From NCBI GenBank assembly GCA_000750105.3, contig JPHH03000020.1, forward strand, positions 186,001 through 250,000: a stretch of 64,000 nt of DNA, in the 5' to 3' direction. This DNA is from Tolypocladium sp. Sup5 PDA-1 (Eukaryota > Ascomycota > Sordariomycetes > Hypocreales > Ophiocordycipitaceae). Position numbers and translations under genes: made by a program. Below, piece after piece: positions 46,332 through 57,908 of the stretch (positions are counted from its first letter, which is position 1; each line of letters begins with the position of its first letter). Below the pieces are notes generated by a model, which ran no database searches, had not been told where the DNA came from, and saw nothing but the letters and a program-made list of their open reading frames with translations.

Positions 46332-47136
46332 ACTCCATCTTCTATCCGACGGCTTTACACGGAGCGTGTTAGTTGCGCTTGACCCTTTAACTAGCATTTG
46401 ATAATCGTTTGTCATATTCTTCCAAGACAAGATCGACTGGGCAACAAACTCAATGTCATTTATCATCGTCAAGGGAACTCTACGCAGCTACAAAACAAGG
46501 CTTTGCCGCGCATCTTCAGAACGCGGCGCACGTGGAGGCGTTCCGAGATGCTCATGAGGCCATCCCGAGCTGTTCAATACCCCTGCTGTCGGAACCAATT
46601 AGCGTCGAGCGCATTCGGGTTTCCCTTCGGAACGAGTGTTGATTGGTGCTGGCTCCTCAAACCACCCGCGGCCTCTCCTCCGCGTGCAAATCGTGGGGAA
46701 TCTGTGGGGAGAGATTCGGCTAGCGAATTCCTGGAGAAGCCCGAGCAATCTCCACGACCTCACAGCAATAGATTCTCAGCCAGGCTTGACCTCCTCATGC
46801 GTGGCGACTCTAGGCGCGGCCTGGACGCGGCAATCGCAATGCCTTGCGGCCGGTGAACCTTGTTCCGAAGCTCATGGCTGCAGCCTCCGGCTTGGGCATG
46901 GCGTGCTACGAAGTTGGCCCAGTTGCGTCTCCGCACTGGATGTTACCCCATGCGAGAACGGGAAAGGCCGTGAACCTCATCCTCTGGAGTTGAGAAAACA
47001 TTGGCATATATCATACATCGCCGACGGGCTCCCCAGACGGCCTTGACTTGAACGGCGACACGCTGGAGTCGGCCTATAACTTTCGTCTCAACTGCTCCTC
47101 CAACTCGGTGCGCGAAACAACAGTCTTGGACTCACG
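46332..47136. other. Intergenic region upstream of the allantoate-permease-like gene
   Basis: About 800 bases. The frames at 46398-46856 and 46636-47046 show no family match and are not called. It contains the MFS promoter and the GFA-gene terminator. Nothing else recognised. Confidence 0.5.
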
Positions 47137-48902
47137 ATGGCGATACCCGTTGTTCAGGCCCCGCACTACCAGGGCAGCGGCAAGGACGAGTCCATCGAGG
47201 ACAAGCAGGAGCTGCAGGACGCTCAACACCTCGAGGCGCAGGCCGGACAAGAGGCCACGGACCAGTACGCGCAACTTCCTCGGCAGCGTTTGCGGTGACT
47301 GACTTTTGATGAAGGTACGGCCAGCCCCTGGCTGCCATAGATGTCGCGGCAGAGTCGAAGCTTCGATGGAAGATGGACTGGTGTCTGATGCCCTTGGTCA
47401 GCCTCATCTACTGTAAGCGGTACGCACCTTTAAGCGCCTGGAACCCGACGCTGACAGATTCCAGTGCTCTCATTCATCGATCGCGCAAACATCGGTGGGT
47501 TCAAGCTCGTTTCCAATTGAAGGAGCATCCACTCATGGCCATTAACCGCAGGCAACGCCAAACTCGCCGGCCTGGAGCGAGACCTCAACATGCGTGGCTA
47601 CGACTACAACGCCGCCCTGTCCGTCTTCTACATCTCCTACATCCTCTTTGAGATCCCCTGCAACGCCGCGTGCAAATGGGTCGGCCCCGGGTGGTTCATC
47701 CCCGCCATCACCCTCGCCTTCGGCATCTGCACCATCTCCACGGCGTTTGTGCAAAGCTTCTCGGCGCTGTGCGGCGTGCGCTTCCTGCTCGGCATCTTCG
47801 AGGCGGGCATGATGCCGGCGATTGTCTACTTCCTGTCGCGGTGGTACCGCCGCAGCGAGCTCACGTTTCGGGTGTCGCTGTTCATCGTCTCGGCGTCGTT
47901 GGCCGGGGCGTTTGGCGGTTTGTTGGCGTCGGCTATCTTGAGACTGGATAGCTTTGGATCGATTCGCTCGTGGAGGATGATCTTTGCCATTGAAGGTTCG
48001 ATGCTGCGTCTCCAGTAACTGCGTGCTTGAGAATGGCTGCTGACCTCTGCACAGGCATCGCCACAAGTGTCCTGGGCATTATATCTTTCTTCGTGCTGCC
48101 TGATCGCCCTGAGACGGCTAGGTGGCTGTCCAACGAAGAAAAAGACCTCGCCATCGCGCGCCTCAAGTCGGAGCGCATCGGCACGACGGAGCTCGTCGAT
48201 AAGTTTAGCTGGGCCAAGATCAAGCTCGGCATCTTCAACCCCGTCGTGCTACCCACCTCGGTCATCTTCCTCCTCAATAGCATCACCGTGCACGGCGTCT
48301 CCTTCTTCCTGCCCACTATCGTGCGTACCATCTACCCGGACCGCACCGTCCAGGCCCAGCAGCTGCTCACGGTGCCGCCGTACGTCGTCGGCGCCGTCGC
48401 CTGCGTGGCCCTCAGCTTCTTCAGCTGGCGGCTCGACCGCCGCGGCGTCTTCCTGATCTTCTGCAGCCCGCTGACCGTCGTCGGCTACGCGCTCTTCCTC
48501 GCGACGGAGAACCCGACGGTGCGCTACGGCGCCGTCTTCCTGCCCTTTGTCGGCATCTTCACGTACGGCGCGCTGACCAACTCGCACGTCGCAGCCAACG
48601 TCGTGTCCGACACGGCGCGCTCGTCGGCGATTGCGACGAACGTCATGCTGGGTAACGTCGGCGGGCTGATCTCGACGTGGGCGTTTCTCGAGTTCGACGC
48701 GCCGCGGTACGCGATTGGCAACGGCGTCAACCTAGCTGCGCAGGCGGCCATCTTCTTCATCGCCATCGGGCTTTACTTTTGGATCAAGCAGGATAACAGG
48801 AAGCGGGCTACGCGGGACGTCAGGGCCGAGCTGGCGGGCAAGAGCGTGCAGGAGATTCAGGAGATGGACTGGCACCACCCGGGGTTCCAGTGGCACAACT
48901 AG
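47137..48902 (+). CDS. MFS transporter, anion:cation symporter family (allantoate permease/Dal5-like)
   Basis: CDS join(47137..47287,47341..47412,47465..47494,47552..47995,48055..48902), 514 aa. A twelve-TM proton-coupled organic-anion permease; relatives carry allantoate, nicotinate, pantothenate, biotin or tartrate-like compounds. The spliced N-terminal half gives ESKLRWKMDWCLMPLVSLIYLLSFIDRANIGNAKLAGLERDLNM, the hallmark DRANIGNA motif of this family. It continues with FYISYILFEIPCNAACKWVGPG and GIFEAGMMPAIVYFLSRWY. Exon 3 is only 30 nt. Two introns use weak donors (GTTTGC at 47288, GTTCGA at 47996), each the only one that keeps frame. The C-terminal half ends HHPGFQWHN. Substrate cannot be assigned. 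Confidence 0.88.
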
Positions 48903-49503
48903 GCGATGGTGTTTATAGCGGCAATGGACTTTGTCTGATTGATAATGCGAGAATTGATTCAAAGCAAACATTGATTCAGCGCAGCTGTGCGGTCGCTGGT
49001 GTGGTCGTAGTCGTCCACCAGTGGAGAGCCAAGTCTAGACGCTCTTGGCAGAGAAGAGTTCAGGCCATAGTGGTAGGTGAGCTCATCGGCCGTTCTGACG
49101 ATGGCAGAGAAGACATCCTATGGCGAGGTGTCGTTTAGTCATTAAACCTGCTCAGCCACAAACCGAGCTTAGAGCTGGACAATCTCCATCAGGGATATTC
49201 AAATCCAACTATCATACTCTAGGAGCCACCGACGCCGGCCCCAACTCCTCTTTCAGCCTCGCTGGGCGGGTTGATAGGGCTTATAACCCGGATAAAGCGG
49301 ACACTTGATTTTATCGCCGTCCCGCGGATTCGATACGTGTTTGCGTCGGAAGCGCCTGGACAAGTTCCCTGGAGTATAGAACTCATGTATGAGGCCCTAC
49401 TCCTAAGTTGAAATGTATTATTAACAACGAGGCTCTTATATGCAAGCACTAACAAAATCATGTCCACCCCCGTTCTCTTTGTTTGTTTCTCATTGTCCAC
49501 TTG
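48903..49503. other. Convergent intergenic region, MFS / GT32
   Basis: About 600 bases between the MFS stop and the GT32 stop (genes converge). The small minus frame 49219-49500 has no family. No repeat recognised. Confidence 0.5.
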
Positions 49504-51051
49504 TCACCACTCCTGAGGCCAGTCCCTGCATAGCCTAAAAACGGATCGACAAAACTTGCCGTACTCTACTATTATATTAGTATGACGCCAGGAGCCCATG
49601 AATAGATGAGCCAGCCTAGCGTCAGGGTGATTCAATGGCTTCTCGCCCATTCTGCTCTGCCTGCTGCGGGTTGGGCTTGGGTTGCCAGAGTCAGCAAATG
49701 GCTATGGCACTTCAAGAGGGACAACAAGAGAGAGAGAGAGAGAGCTATCCCCGGACCGTACCTGAACCCAGTGATGGGTAATATCAAAACATCAGCAACC
49801 AACTTCGTCTTGCCGCCGTCCTTGAGTCCCGTCAGGGCATTCCATCTTAAACCCGCGTGCTCTTTCAGCCATTTACTCGTGATCTCTGTGACAGCCGCAG
49901 GTCCAGTCCGCGTGATCGGGTCGGCATGCGATGCTGCGAGGCTACCGCTTTCGGTTCTCAGCGCGGCCTCCTTGGCCTCAGCGGCCTTGCCGACGAGACG
50001 ATCCATGAACCGAGAGAGGACTGGGTGGTGAGGGGCGGACGCCAGCGCCCAATTCGTCAGCTGGATGGGGTATGTGTAGCCCATGAGCCAGTGCGCATCT
50101 GTGTCTGGATCGGTGTCGGCTTCGATGCCCCATGTGAGGTTGACTGGCGGAGGGCTTGCAGGGTCGGTCAAGTGGGCACGGGAAGCCGCGTCGAGACCAA
50201 ATGTCGCCCCAGTTGCATCGTCAGTCCATTTCGCGAGGTCCGACCGACGGATCCAGGCCGTAGGATGCCGCAGAGGCTCCGTATCCATATCGGCGTACTA
50301 AACATGTGAGCCGAAGGCCACAAAGGGAAGAGGAAGCTGGGTCGCGCTCGTACAATACCACCAAACCATTTGCACACGGCGATGCGAAAGATGTCGGACT
50401 TTTCCACCGGGGAAAAGACCGACACAAAGTCCTCTACGAAGTCCTCTTCGAACTCTCTCATCAAAGCCAGGATGCCTTCATCGTCCCAGAAGAAATAAGC
50501 CATGGGGTTAGCGCCACGGGGTGGTGAGACGGAGTATGTAAGCCACTTCTCCACGTAGGGGAGGACTTTCACATTCACGCGGTTTAGGCGCCCAGTTTTC
50601 CATGTCTGGTGGACGAAAAGAGGAATGTTGGAGAAGGGGATGTGCCTCTGAGGGTGCGACTGGGTGACGTTTGAGGCCAGTCGAGCTGCATCAATGATGT
50701 TTTCTGGCTGGCTGTGACCCTCGCCAATCCACTCTGGCGGGATGTACCATGCTGGAGAGGTCGTTAGCTTCAGTGCGCATGTATACCGGTAGGCGTATAA
50801 ATATGTATATATTGAAATATATATAACGGCAGCCCGTGTGAGAGTAGCCTGAGGCTCTTACCTCCTCCCATGCCCTTGGACGTATGAACATGCTTCCAAG
50901 CCAAAGGAAATCTGTGCCGTAGCTCTTCATCATCTATGGGGCGAGGGCCGCGTCTGCTAGCCAAGAGCGAGCAGACGATAATCGCAAAGATGACGGCAGA
51001 GAGGAATAATACTCGAGGCCGGACCCGCAAAGAGCGCCGCGGGAGAATCAT
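49504..51051 (-). CDS. Och1-like GT32 glycosyltransferase (type II Golgi membrane protein)
   Basis: CDS complement(join(49504..49663,49762..50297,50354..50751,50862..51051)), 427 aa. A Golgi sugar transferase, probably adding a mannose or similar residue to glycans. One N-terminal membrane anchor (VLFLSAVIFAIIVCSLLA, residues ~13-30) follows a basic MILPRRSLRVRPR, as in type II proteins. Core: IPLFVHQTWKTG, YFFWDDEGILALMREFE, VEKSDIFRIAVCKWFGGIYADMDTEPL. The DxD sugar-nucleotide/metal motif is D199-M-D201, created by the second splice. The C-terminal HLFMGSW fits the GT32 end. Acceptor of the last intron is ambiguous between 49663 and 49660; both keep frame. Intron 1 carries AT repeats and the last intron a (GA)n tract. 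Confidence 0.85.
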
Positions 51052-53940
51052 TATAGAGGAATATCGCGAAATGGGGCGGTAGAAGGAGAGGCGGCAGAAG
51101 AGGAAAAAACGGCAGGAAAAAAATTAGGGGGGAAGAATGACAATTAAGCGACAAGGATCATGCAGATATGGGTATGATAGGATCGGCGTTTGAAACAGGT
51201 AATGAGCGGCTGAGGCGGCGTCATGCGTGGACAATGACGATGGTGATTAGAGCGACTGGTCAAACGAGACGTACCAGGGCACGCCGACTGACCTCAACCT
51301 TTCATATGTAAACTTGTTGGACGGGCAAAGGGGATGCAGGAACACGTGGTCGAAAACGTTGTTGGTCGGCCAGTTCCCGATTGAGACGGTTACGCCCCTG
51401 CACTCTTGCAGTTAATGAGAGCTGATCTCACGCGGTTGGTGATGAAACGTTCGCAAGCCAACAACCGTTTCTGCCTGGCCAACAGGGGCTCACTCCACAC
51501 ACCTGTGCGACCCCGCTGCTCACCGTCTCGACTGATTTCTCGCAATGATTTGTCGCCGCTCAAGACGGCTCTCGCCCGCAGGCTCTCGCTTTGGCCGCGC
51601 TGTGGAGGGAATGCCCACATGGACTTTGCTTAAAAAGCTTGTGCTTGGATCATCAAGAGGGGACCAGCAAGGCCTGCTGGGGTGGCCTGGGTGGCCAATC
51701 TCGCCAAGCGGCCAATGGCTTCAACAATCAAGCACATCCCGGCGGCTCATCCAACCCACTGTAGTAATTAGAATGGTAGCTGTACGGAGTACTCCGTACA
51801 AGCAAACACTCTGTACAGCAGGGTCTCCGCACATGCCTCGCCCGACCGCTCGCCTCACAGCGGGAGTCGAGCGGGGTTAGGCATAATAGGGCTGATCAGC
51901 CAGACAACGACTCCGTCAAAGCGCACTACCCCGTATGCCAAGGCACATTTCATCAACAACATCTGTCAGATTGTGGCTGCCTAAATTGGGGCTACAGCCA
52001 CGTGACTTCTGAGGGAGAAGGGATAATACACAATTTCCTCCTTACACATATACAAGATCGTACTCAATTGATCAATTGCAATTGCCTCATCGTTGTATAA
52101 TCTGATCCGTTCGACAGCGACAGAAGGGCCCGCTTCACAGCGCCACACACCGCCTGTCTGACAACATCCAAAAATGGCCTTAATTCAGATTCTTTTCAGA
52201 AGGATCACACTAGTCCGTAATTTCGGTCCCCACTATACGCTGGTGCCTGTGTCGTTGTTATCTTCAGTTCAGCGAGACGCTCTATGCAGAGGCCCAACCA
52301 GAGTGGCAAAGAACAACTAGCTGTACATTATAAGGTAGTTATACACCGTACGGAGTAGTAGTAACGTAATAGGCCATGCTGCATACAGTACCTTGTAGTC
52401 CGTACAAGAGGCAGGCTAAGGTACCTGGGGTAATGGGTACCTAGTCGCTGCGGATATTTTGCACGGCACGCCGAAACGACAATGGCATGATGTGATGGCT
52501 CTCCATCGTCACATCTACCAAGACGGTTGGCCAGATGAAGGAACCGCCGAATGCCCAAACATCAAATGATCAACTTTGTAGTCCGTACAGCGCACAGCCT
52601 TCCTGCCAGGGGTTGCGGGCGCTGCTGCGGCACCTGCGTACGATGCCGCTGACGATCTCAGCAAGTGGATGCAAAGCCTATTTTCCACGAATCCTTCTGC
52701 TCGGTTGATGAGAGGGCGCAGTCCAGCTTCGAATCGACCCTTTTGGGACGATGGATGAGAGACACGCGGCCTGCTTCATATTAGTGGAGGCCCTGCCGCG
52801 GTCTCAGGATGCAGGATTACGTAGTTGATTGAGAGTTTTGCTTTCCAAAAATAAACCGACAAAAGTAAGAAGTAGCGTACGTGTCGTAAACTTCACAAGC
52901 ACAATACTGCCATGATGCAAGAGATCAAGCTGTCGCCAAGCGACCTTTTAAGCTCTAAAATGTCCTTCAGTCAGTTAGTCTTTTTGCGCGTAGCGTCACC
53001 CATGGTAAACCAGTGAATGCTCCGTAGTGAAGGTACCTTCCCTGTTAGGGGTGTCAGCCAATAAAGCTTATTAGTTTGGGCCCCGTGCTTGTCCGTCGGC
53101 TGGAGATGAGGATTCGGCAATTTCTGAGAGCGGTTTATTAGCTCATCAGTGGTACACGCCACCCTTCACCATTGAGGATACGTTAATTATTATCCGTACT
53201 CCGTATTAATTGGACATGGAAGCCAACTTATTTAAAAGTGGTCATCGTGCAACAGAAGTAGACAACGGAGTTTGCAGGTCGAGGTGCTTGGCCTTGCCCG
53301 CTTGAGTGACCCGCCCAAGACAAATATATAAATACAACTGACTCTGCCCTCAGTCGTTTTTCTCTTCTTTCGCTACAATGCCCACGAAATGCCCACGAGG
53401 AGCTTGCCTCCGATGAGCACACCTCAGACTGCCTTGAAGAGCAGCAGGACGAAACAGCAGACCCTCGTGGTGTCCGGCGTCAGTAGCTGTCATACGTCTG
53501 CCTTAAGCGAGGGCGCTGTTGTCGTCAACGAAGCATGGGCTGCGCGGGGACTCCTTCCCGCGGCGGCGAGCCCAGAAACGGGACAGCGCGGCATGACCAT
53601 TATAACGGCTGCGTACTGTCAGTGAAGCCAACATGCTGCAAGATAGATTTAAAGGCTGGAAAACTATCAGGGTCCAGACCGTTAAAGTGAGGAGACATCA
53701 TTGAGAGAGTCGCTCCAAGAGGGTGGGACCGTGAGGACGTGACAAAGAGTCATTGTGCTCTTCCTGGGCTTGTTGAAGCATGGAATGTAGCACGGTAGAC
53801 GCGCATAAGGTCTTGAAAGGGCTGACTGCAGAGAGCGTGGATGTCTCCGTGAATCACCAACCGTTCAACGAAGGGGCAAAGTCCGTCGCCAGCAATACGT
53901 CCCCAGTAGCACAGCGACGCCCTATACCGCTAATTGGAAA
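51052..53940. other. Gene-poor interval upstream of GT32
   Basis: About 2.9 kb, AT-richer than the rest of the window, with no supported gene. It contains the GT32 promoter at its left end and several ACGGAGTA-type motifs, including a perfect palindrome at 51781-51800 and copies near 52350 and 53197. The frames 51545-51880, 52328-52558, 52971-53162 and 53389-53625 show no family features. The short MFS remnant begins at its right end. Confidence 0.5.
51781..51800. repeat. Perfect 20-bp palindrome containing ACGGAGTA
   Basis: The 20 bases tgtacggagtactccgtaca equal their own reverse complement. The same half-site (ACGGAGTA or TACTCCGT) recurs at about nine other places, mostly between genes. 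Possible mobile-element terminal sequence, protein-binding dyad or extruding hairpin; no function can be shown here. Confidence 0.85.
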
Positions 53941-54108
53941 GCCGATCACGGACTCGGAAACTTTATGTTCGGCGAGTCGACAATAGCTGCATTGGCGCGG
54001 CTGTGGGTTTTGTTGTTCAAAGAGCCCATCGCCCTCCTTTCATCAATCTACATGGCCATCATGTACGGGACCTTCTATATGCTATTTGCGGCTTTCCCCA
54101 TCGTGTAG
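53941..54108 (+). pseudogene. MFS (DHA1-type drug/polyamine) transporter remnant
   Basis: A 55-codon open stretch reads ...LARLWVLLFKEPIALLSSIYMAIMYGTFYMLFAAFPIV, then TAG at 54106-54108. This resembles the inter-half loop and TM7-TM8 of DHA1-type major facilitator proteins, whose relatives read RPxxLLFxEPIVLLLSIYMAxxYG. No flanking membrane segments in the same frame were found, so this is a short fragment of a lost gene. A single exon of an intact gene is unlikely because the neighbouring sequence is repeat-like and full of stops. Confidence 0.6.
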
Positions 54109-54529
54109 CCACATACTAGTCCGCCTCGGCAAGGTTAAAGTAAAATACATCGTGTAGTCGCTGGGCTCGTCCAAGTCGGCGCCGCCCGTTATCGTCTCGG
54201 TGGGCCGTGTATACTATAGCTCGGCTAGTCCGAACGCGGACAGTGTGGCTCGCGGCGGCGGCAGGAGCTCTTTATCAAGCATAATAAGCTCGTGCGGGCG
54301 CATATCGTCCGGGATTCCACGAACTGGCCGAATATCTGGTATATCATACGGCGCGGGAGCCTAAGGAGCAAGGGCAGGGGCAGGGGGGACGAGGGCAGCC
54401 TGGTGGAGGGGGTTGCGTATAATAGCAAAGAGGAAGTGACCGTCAACCATATTAACGCGGGACCACTCAACAACAAGAGATGAATAGCGCTGTAACACTC
54501 GCGTCTACTAACAAGCAAAGACGACAGAA
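54109..54529. other. Spacer between two gene remnants
   Basis: About 400 bases with stops in every frame except short ones. Contains no recognisable domain. May be decayed sequence of either neighbour. Confidence 0.45.
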
Positions 54530-55120
54530 TCTGCGGCCAGACCGTCGGTGGCGAGGGTCTCTCCGCATCAGAGTCCAGCTGGTCCCCCACGGCCGGCATC
54601 TCGGGCAACTTTGCTGCAGCGTCAAACTCCTGGCTCCTCTCCTACGGCACCGAGAGCCCAGATGCCTACGGCCGCGACTTTAGCTATATCAAAACTTGTC
54701 CGCCACCATCCGCGTTCTGCGCAACAGTGGCGGCTCAACGCAGTGGGAGTCCTCAAACGTCCTCTTCAACGGCGACTGGACGAACGAGAACCTATCCACA
54801 GACCTGACCCCGTCCGCTGTCATCGCGGCCTTCTCCGCCGGCTACATCAGCATGAGCGGCACCGCCGCGGACGTCGCGGGGGCGAGGAAAAATGCCACGA
54901 TGCAGATGCTCACCGTGCAGCCGGGGGCGCAACGTGCAGCTCACGAGGTACGGCGGCGGGGGCTGGACGTATGAAAGGGACGTGTCGACGATGAGGGGCG
55001 GGGATGCGCCGCGCATGATTGCGACGAACCAGGCTGGGCGGGTGTATGGCGTTCTAGGTTAGGGGGATGATGTCAAGATTGTGGGGTGGGCGTGGAGGGG
55101 GAAGCCGGTATGAGAGGGTG
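54530..55120 (+). pseudogene. Decayed gene of unknown, possibly secreted, protein
   Basis: Three protein-like stretches run in successive frames: RICGQTVGGEGLSASESSWS... (about 54530-54690), then LSATIRVLRNSGGSTQWESS to MQMLTVQPGA (54696-54932), then NVQLTRYGGGGWTYERDVST to GRVYGVLG with a TAG (55060-55062). A further VGWAWRGKPV and TGA follow. The frame changes at about 54692 and at a G-run near 54931. The composition (Ser/Thr/Gly/Trp, few Lys) resembles beta-rich extracellular lectin or hydrolase modules, but no family was recognised. Read as a pseudogene with at least two frameshifts and an internal stop. Confidence 0.5.
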
Positions 55121-55444
55121 GGAGTTGTGAATACGACGTTGACTGCGTAGGGGGAGGGTTGTCTGGCGTTTCCATGAGGTTATATAGAGCATTCAAACAC
55201 AGGTGAGCGGGTAATTGTGCTGGGTTGTATTTAGCAGAGCGAGCAACGAACTTGTCATTCCAGCTCCAACCGTTGATCTCGTGAGTATAGTCGTCGTTCA
55301 TGTATTCTCTGTTCATGTTACCTACATCGAGGACAGACCGACCTATTCGCCGGGTACGGAAAGCCTAGGTGTATGTCACGGGACCTCGGCAAGGTACAGC
55401 AACATAAGGTTATAGCCCATTCTTCATGCCTCATCACCGTCGTC
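55121..55444. other. Intergenic region 3' of the fungal-TF-domain gene
   Basis: About 320 bases downstream of the minus-strand regulator. Nothing recognised. Confidence 0.5.
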
Positions 55445-56872
55445 TCATATCGCAGACAAGATCTCGCCCGACTTATACCCCCACTCCGCCTCGAGGTCCC
55501 TCAACCTCCAGAGCGCTCCCCACCCCGTCGTCCGGTCGATAATCTTAAACAGCCTCGCGACCTCGAGGTGCTCGCTGCGGTGGCTGAGCAGCCGCCCCGC
55601 GAGGTACAGCGGCTGGATGGCGTTGATGAGGTTGCCGCGGTGCGGGTTCGTCCACGAGATGCCGCAGACCCGGCGCGCGTGCCAGGCCGCCGAGCCCTGC
55701 GGCGCGGGCAGCGGCGCCGCGGCCGGCCGGATCTCGAGCATCAGGATGCAGGCGGCGTGGTACATCTGGTTGGCCGAGATGGCGGCCCAGTGGGCGAAGA
55801 GGATCGTGGGGAAGACCTGGCCGGCGGAGGCGGACGTGTCGGCCATGGTGACGGGCAGCATGGCCTCGGGCCGCACCTTGAGCCAGAACTGCAGGTCGTC
55901 CCACAGCCGGCTCCATTGGTCGATGAACGGCCTCGCGTCCTGCTCGTCTGCCTCCTGGAGCTCGAGGTACCGCGTCCGGCGGTACATCAAGTCGCATGCC
56001 TTGGCACACAGATACACGGCCCAGTTGGCATGCATGCCCGGCGTGTCCCGGCTGTGCCGATAGAAGATGCCCTTGACAAAGTCATCCGCTTCCTCGTCCG
56101 AGCCCACGCCGTCCGGCAGCGGAGGCACCCACTTGCCCAGCGGCAGCACCGTGCTCTCCGCGCCGCCCGAGATGATGGCGCCGCACAGCTCCATGCGCGC
56201 GTAGCACCAGAAGACGGCCTGCAGCAGGCCGCCCGAGAAGCCCGTCACGGCGAAGAAGTCGAACAGCGTCGCGCAGCCCTCGATGTGGCGCCGCCAGTTG
56301 CGCGGGCTGCCGCTCATGAGCTCCAGCACGGCGAGGATGCAGGCCGTGACCAGCATGTTCGGGTCCCGCGCCTGCAGGCCCGGCGCCAGCAGCCGGATGG
56401 ACTCCTGGTAGAGCTCGAGGCTGTCGTGGCCGCGGTCCAGGCGCGCGCGGCGCTCGGCCTGGCGCGCCGAGAAGGCGAGCACGGCGTAGAAGAGCGGCGG
56501 CGAGGCGGCGGCCATGATGGGCACGTGGATGCCGAAGTGGCGCTCGGCGTCGAACTTGTCGAGGTACGGCGCGCACTCGATGATCCAGTTCTTGAAGTAG
56601 CCGACGAGCCGGATCTTGGGGATCGAGACCCGGGAGAAGTCGAAGCGCGTCTTGGCCGGGGGCTCCTGTGCGGCCTCGTCGGCGGACGTGAGCTCGGGGG
56701 TTGCGTTCTTGCTCGGGGAGTGGCTGGACACGCCGGCGAAGAGCACGCAGCGCAGCTCCTCCTGCAGCTCGATGAAGCGAGGGTTGGCCGAGTAGTCGTC
56801 AAAGGTGGAGAGGGAGCCCGGGGAGAGGAACGGCGGCTCCTCCATGTCGAGCGCGTGCGGTGGCTCATCCAT
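55445..56872 (-). CDS. Fungal-specific transcription factor domain protein lacking a zinc cluster
   Basis: Single exon, 475 aa. The sequence is typical of the C-terminal fungal-TF (middle homology) domain of Zn2Cys6 regulators: FKNWIIECAPYLDKFDAERHFGIHVPIMAAASPPLFYAVLAFSARQAERR, then LVTACILAVLELMSGSPRNWRRHIEGCATLF, and ILFAHWAAISANQMYHAACILMLEIRP near the end. No Cys6 cluster occurs in this frame or in the 300 bases upstream on the same strand. Either the protein acts without a DNA-binding finger (a truncated or regulatory paralogue), or an upstream exon lies beyond a longer intron. The ~80 N-terminal residues are acidic and disordered. It lies next to, and divergent from, the MFS sugar-type transporter. 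Confidence 0.78.
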   Translation of the reverse strand: MDEPPHALDMEEPPFLSPGSLSTFDDYSANPRFIELQEELRCVLFAGVSSHSPSKNATPELTSADEAAQEPPAKTRFDFSRVSIPKIRLVGYFKNWIIECAPYLDKFDAERHFGIHVPIMAAASPPLFYAVLAFSARQAERRARLDRGHDSLELYQESIRLLAPGLQARDPNMLVTACILAVLELMSGSPRNWRRHIEGCATLFDFFAVTGFSGGLLQAVFWCYARMELCGAIISGGAESTVLPLGKWVPPLPDGVGSDEEADDFVKGIFYRHSRDTPGMHANWAVYLCAKACDLMYRRTRYLELQEADEQDARPFIDQWSRLWDDLQFWLKVRPEAMLPVTMADTSASAGQVFPTILFAHWAAISANQMYHAACILMLEIRPAAAPLPAPQGSAAWHARRVCGISWTNPHRGNLINAIQPLYLAGRLLSHRSEHLEVARLFKIIDRTTGWGALWRLRDLEAEWGYKSGEILSAI

Positions 56873-57908
56873 TGCTGCGGATGGTATAATGTGTGCCCGC
56901 GTTCATCACACCGGATAGATCAAGGGCCAGCCCATTGATGCGCAGCGTGACAACTGCGACAAGGAAACCGTCAAGTCATGACACGAGGAAGCAGTTGCGA
57001 AGACGGAAGATGCTTGGAGCAGGAAACTTGCTGAAGAACGATGTCTCCACACGCCACAGTCACACCCACACGCCTCGTGGCAACGCCGTGTGCATGCATC
57101 TTCTAGCAGGGATGCGGCACAGCTCCGTTGCCGTTGCCGTGAACACCTCGAATTCTCCCTCCCTTGTCTGGCACAAGCAACTGCCGCTGACTAGAGCGTG
57201 GAGCAGTTAATAAACGCGAGCTTATTAGTACTCAATAATACCGAAAGCGTCCTCCAAGCCATGGCGCTCAACCTCCTTCAGTCTCGGTCGTCGAAGTCGG
57301 CACTCATCTCGTTCACGAAAGAGCGTCCTTGTTATAACATCTCGCCACCCCCGAGGCCAACTCCCCGACAGCATTGCATCCGAGCCTCGCAGGTCAAGTG
57401 CGTCGACAAACCTGTTCATGCAACACGGCTGTCCCGTGGCGCTTCCCAACCGCGCGAGTCAAGGCCCATCGCCGGTGCAACGCTAACCGCCGCGTCCCAA
57501 AGGGGCAATCTAGCCCTCGTTCACGACATCACCCGTCGAACCACCGTCAAAACTCAACAGCCAATCACCACCCCCGGCCAAGAGCCGGCTTCTCTCCACT
57601 TCGGCTGTAAACGGGGGTCGTAGGCTACCGTTTGTTGAATTGAGCCTAGCCTGGTGAGTTTCTTCGCTCCCCATGGGCCGTTACCCCATGGCCTGTGTTC
57701 CCGGCTCTGGAGTTTGGTATGCTCGGGGCAACACGAAAAGATGGGGTGACGAAAGTTGGGGAAGAGGATTTTACATATATATAAAGACTGCTTCCTCCCG
57801 CCGATCACAGCAGTCTTTGTCTGTGATTAGCCCGGTGTGTTTGTTGCTCACGCAATTGAATCCTCAACCTCAGTTGGCGCTACTTGCACTGAGCCACTAT
57901 CCATCACA
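56873..57908. other. Divergent upstream region, TF-domain gene / MFS sugar transporter
   Basis: About 1 kb shared by two outward-facing genes. A pyrimidine/AT-mixed sequence with a TATATATAAAG-like box about 130 bases upstream of the MFS start (near 57776-57785). No coding frame supported; the frame at 57198-57623 shows no family and is rejected. Confidence 0.55.

Noticed and set aside
53389..53625. 78-codon plus-strand frame
   Set aside because: Low-complexity Ser/Thr/Ala-rich peptide without family features in a gene-poor region.
55373..56938. 521-codon plus-strand frame opposite the TF-domain gene
   Set aside because: Arg/Ala/Val-rich, no domain; the minus strand has a clear fungal TF domain.
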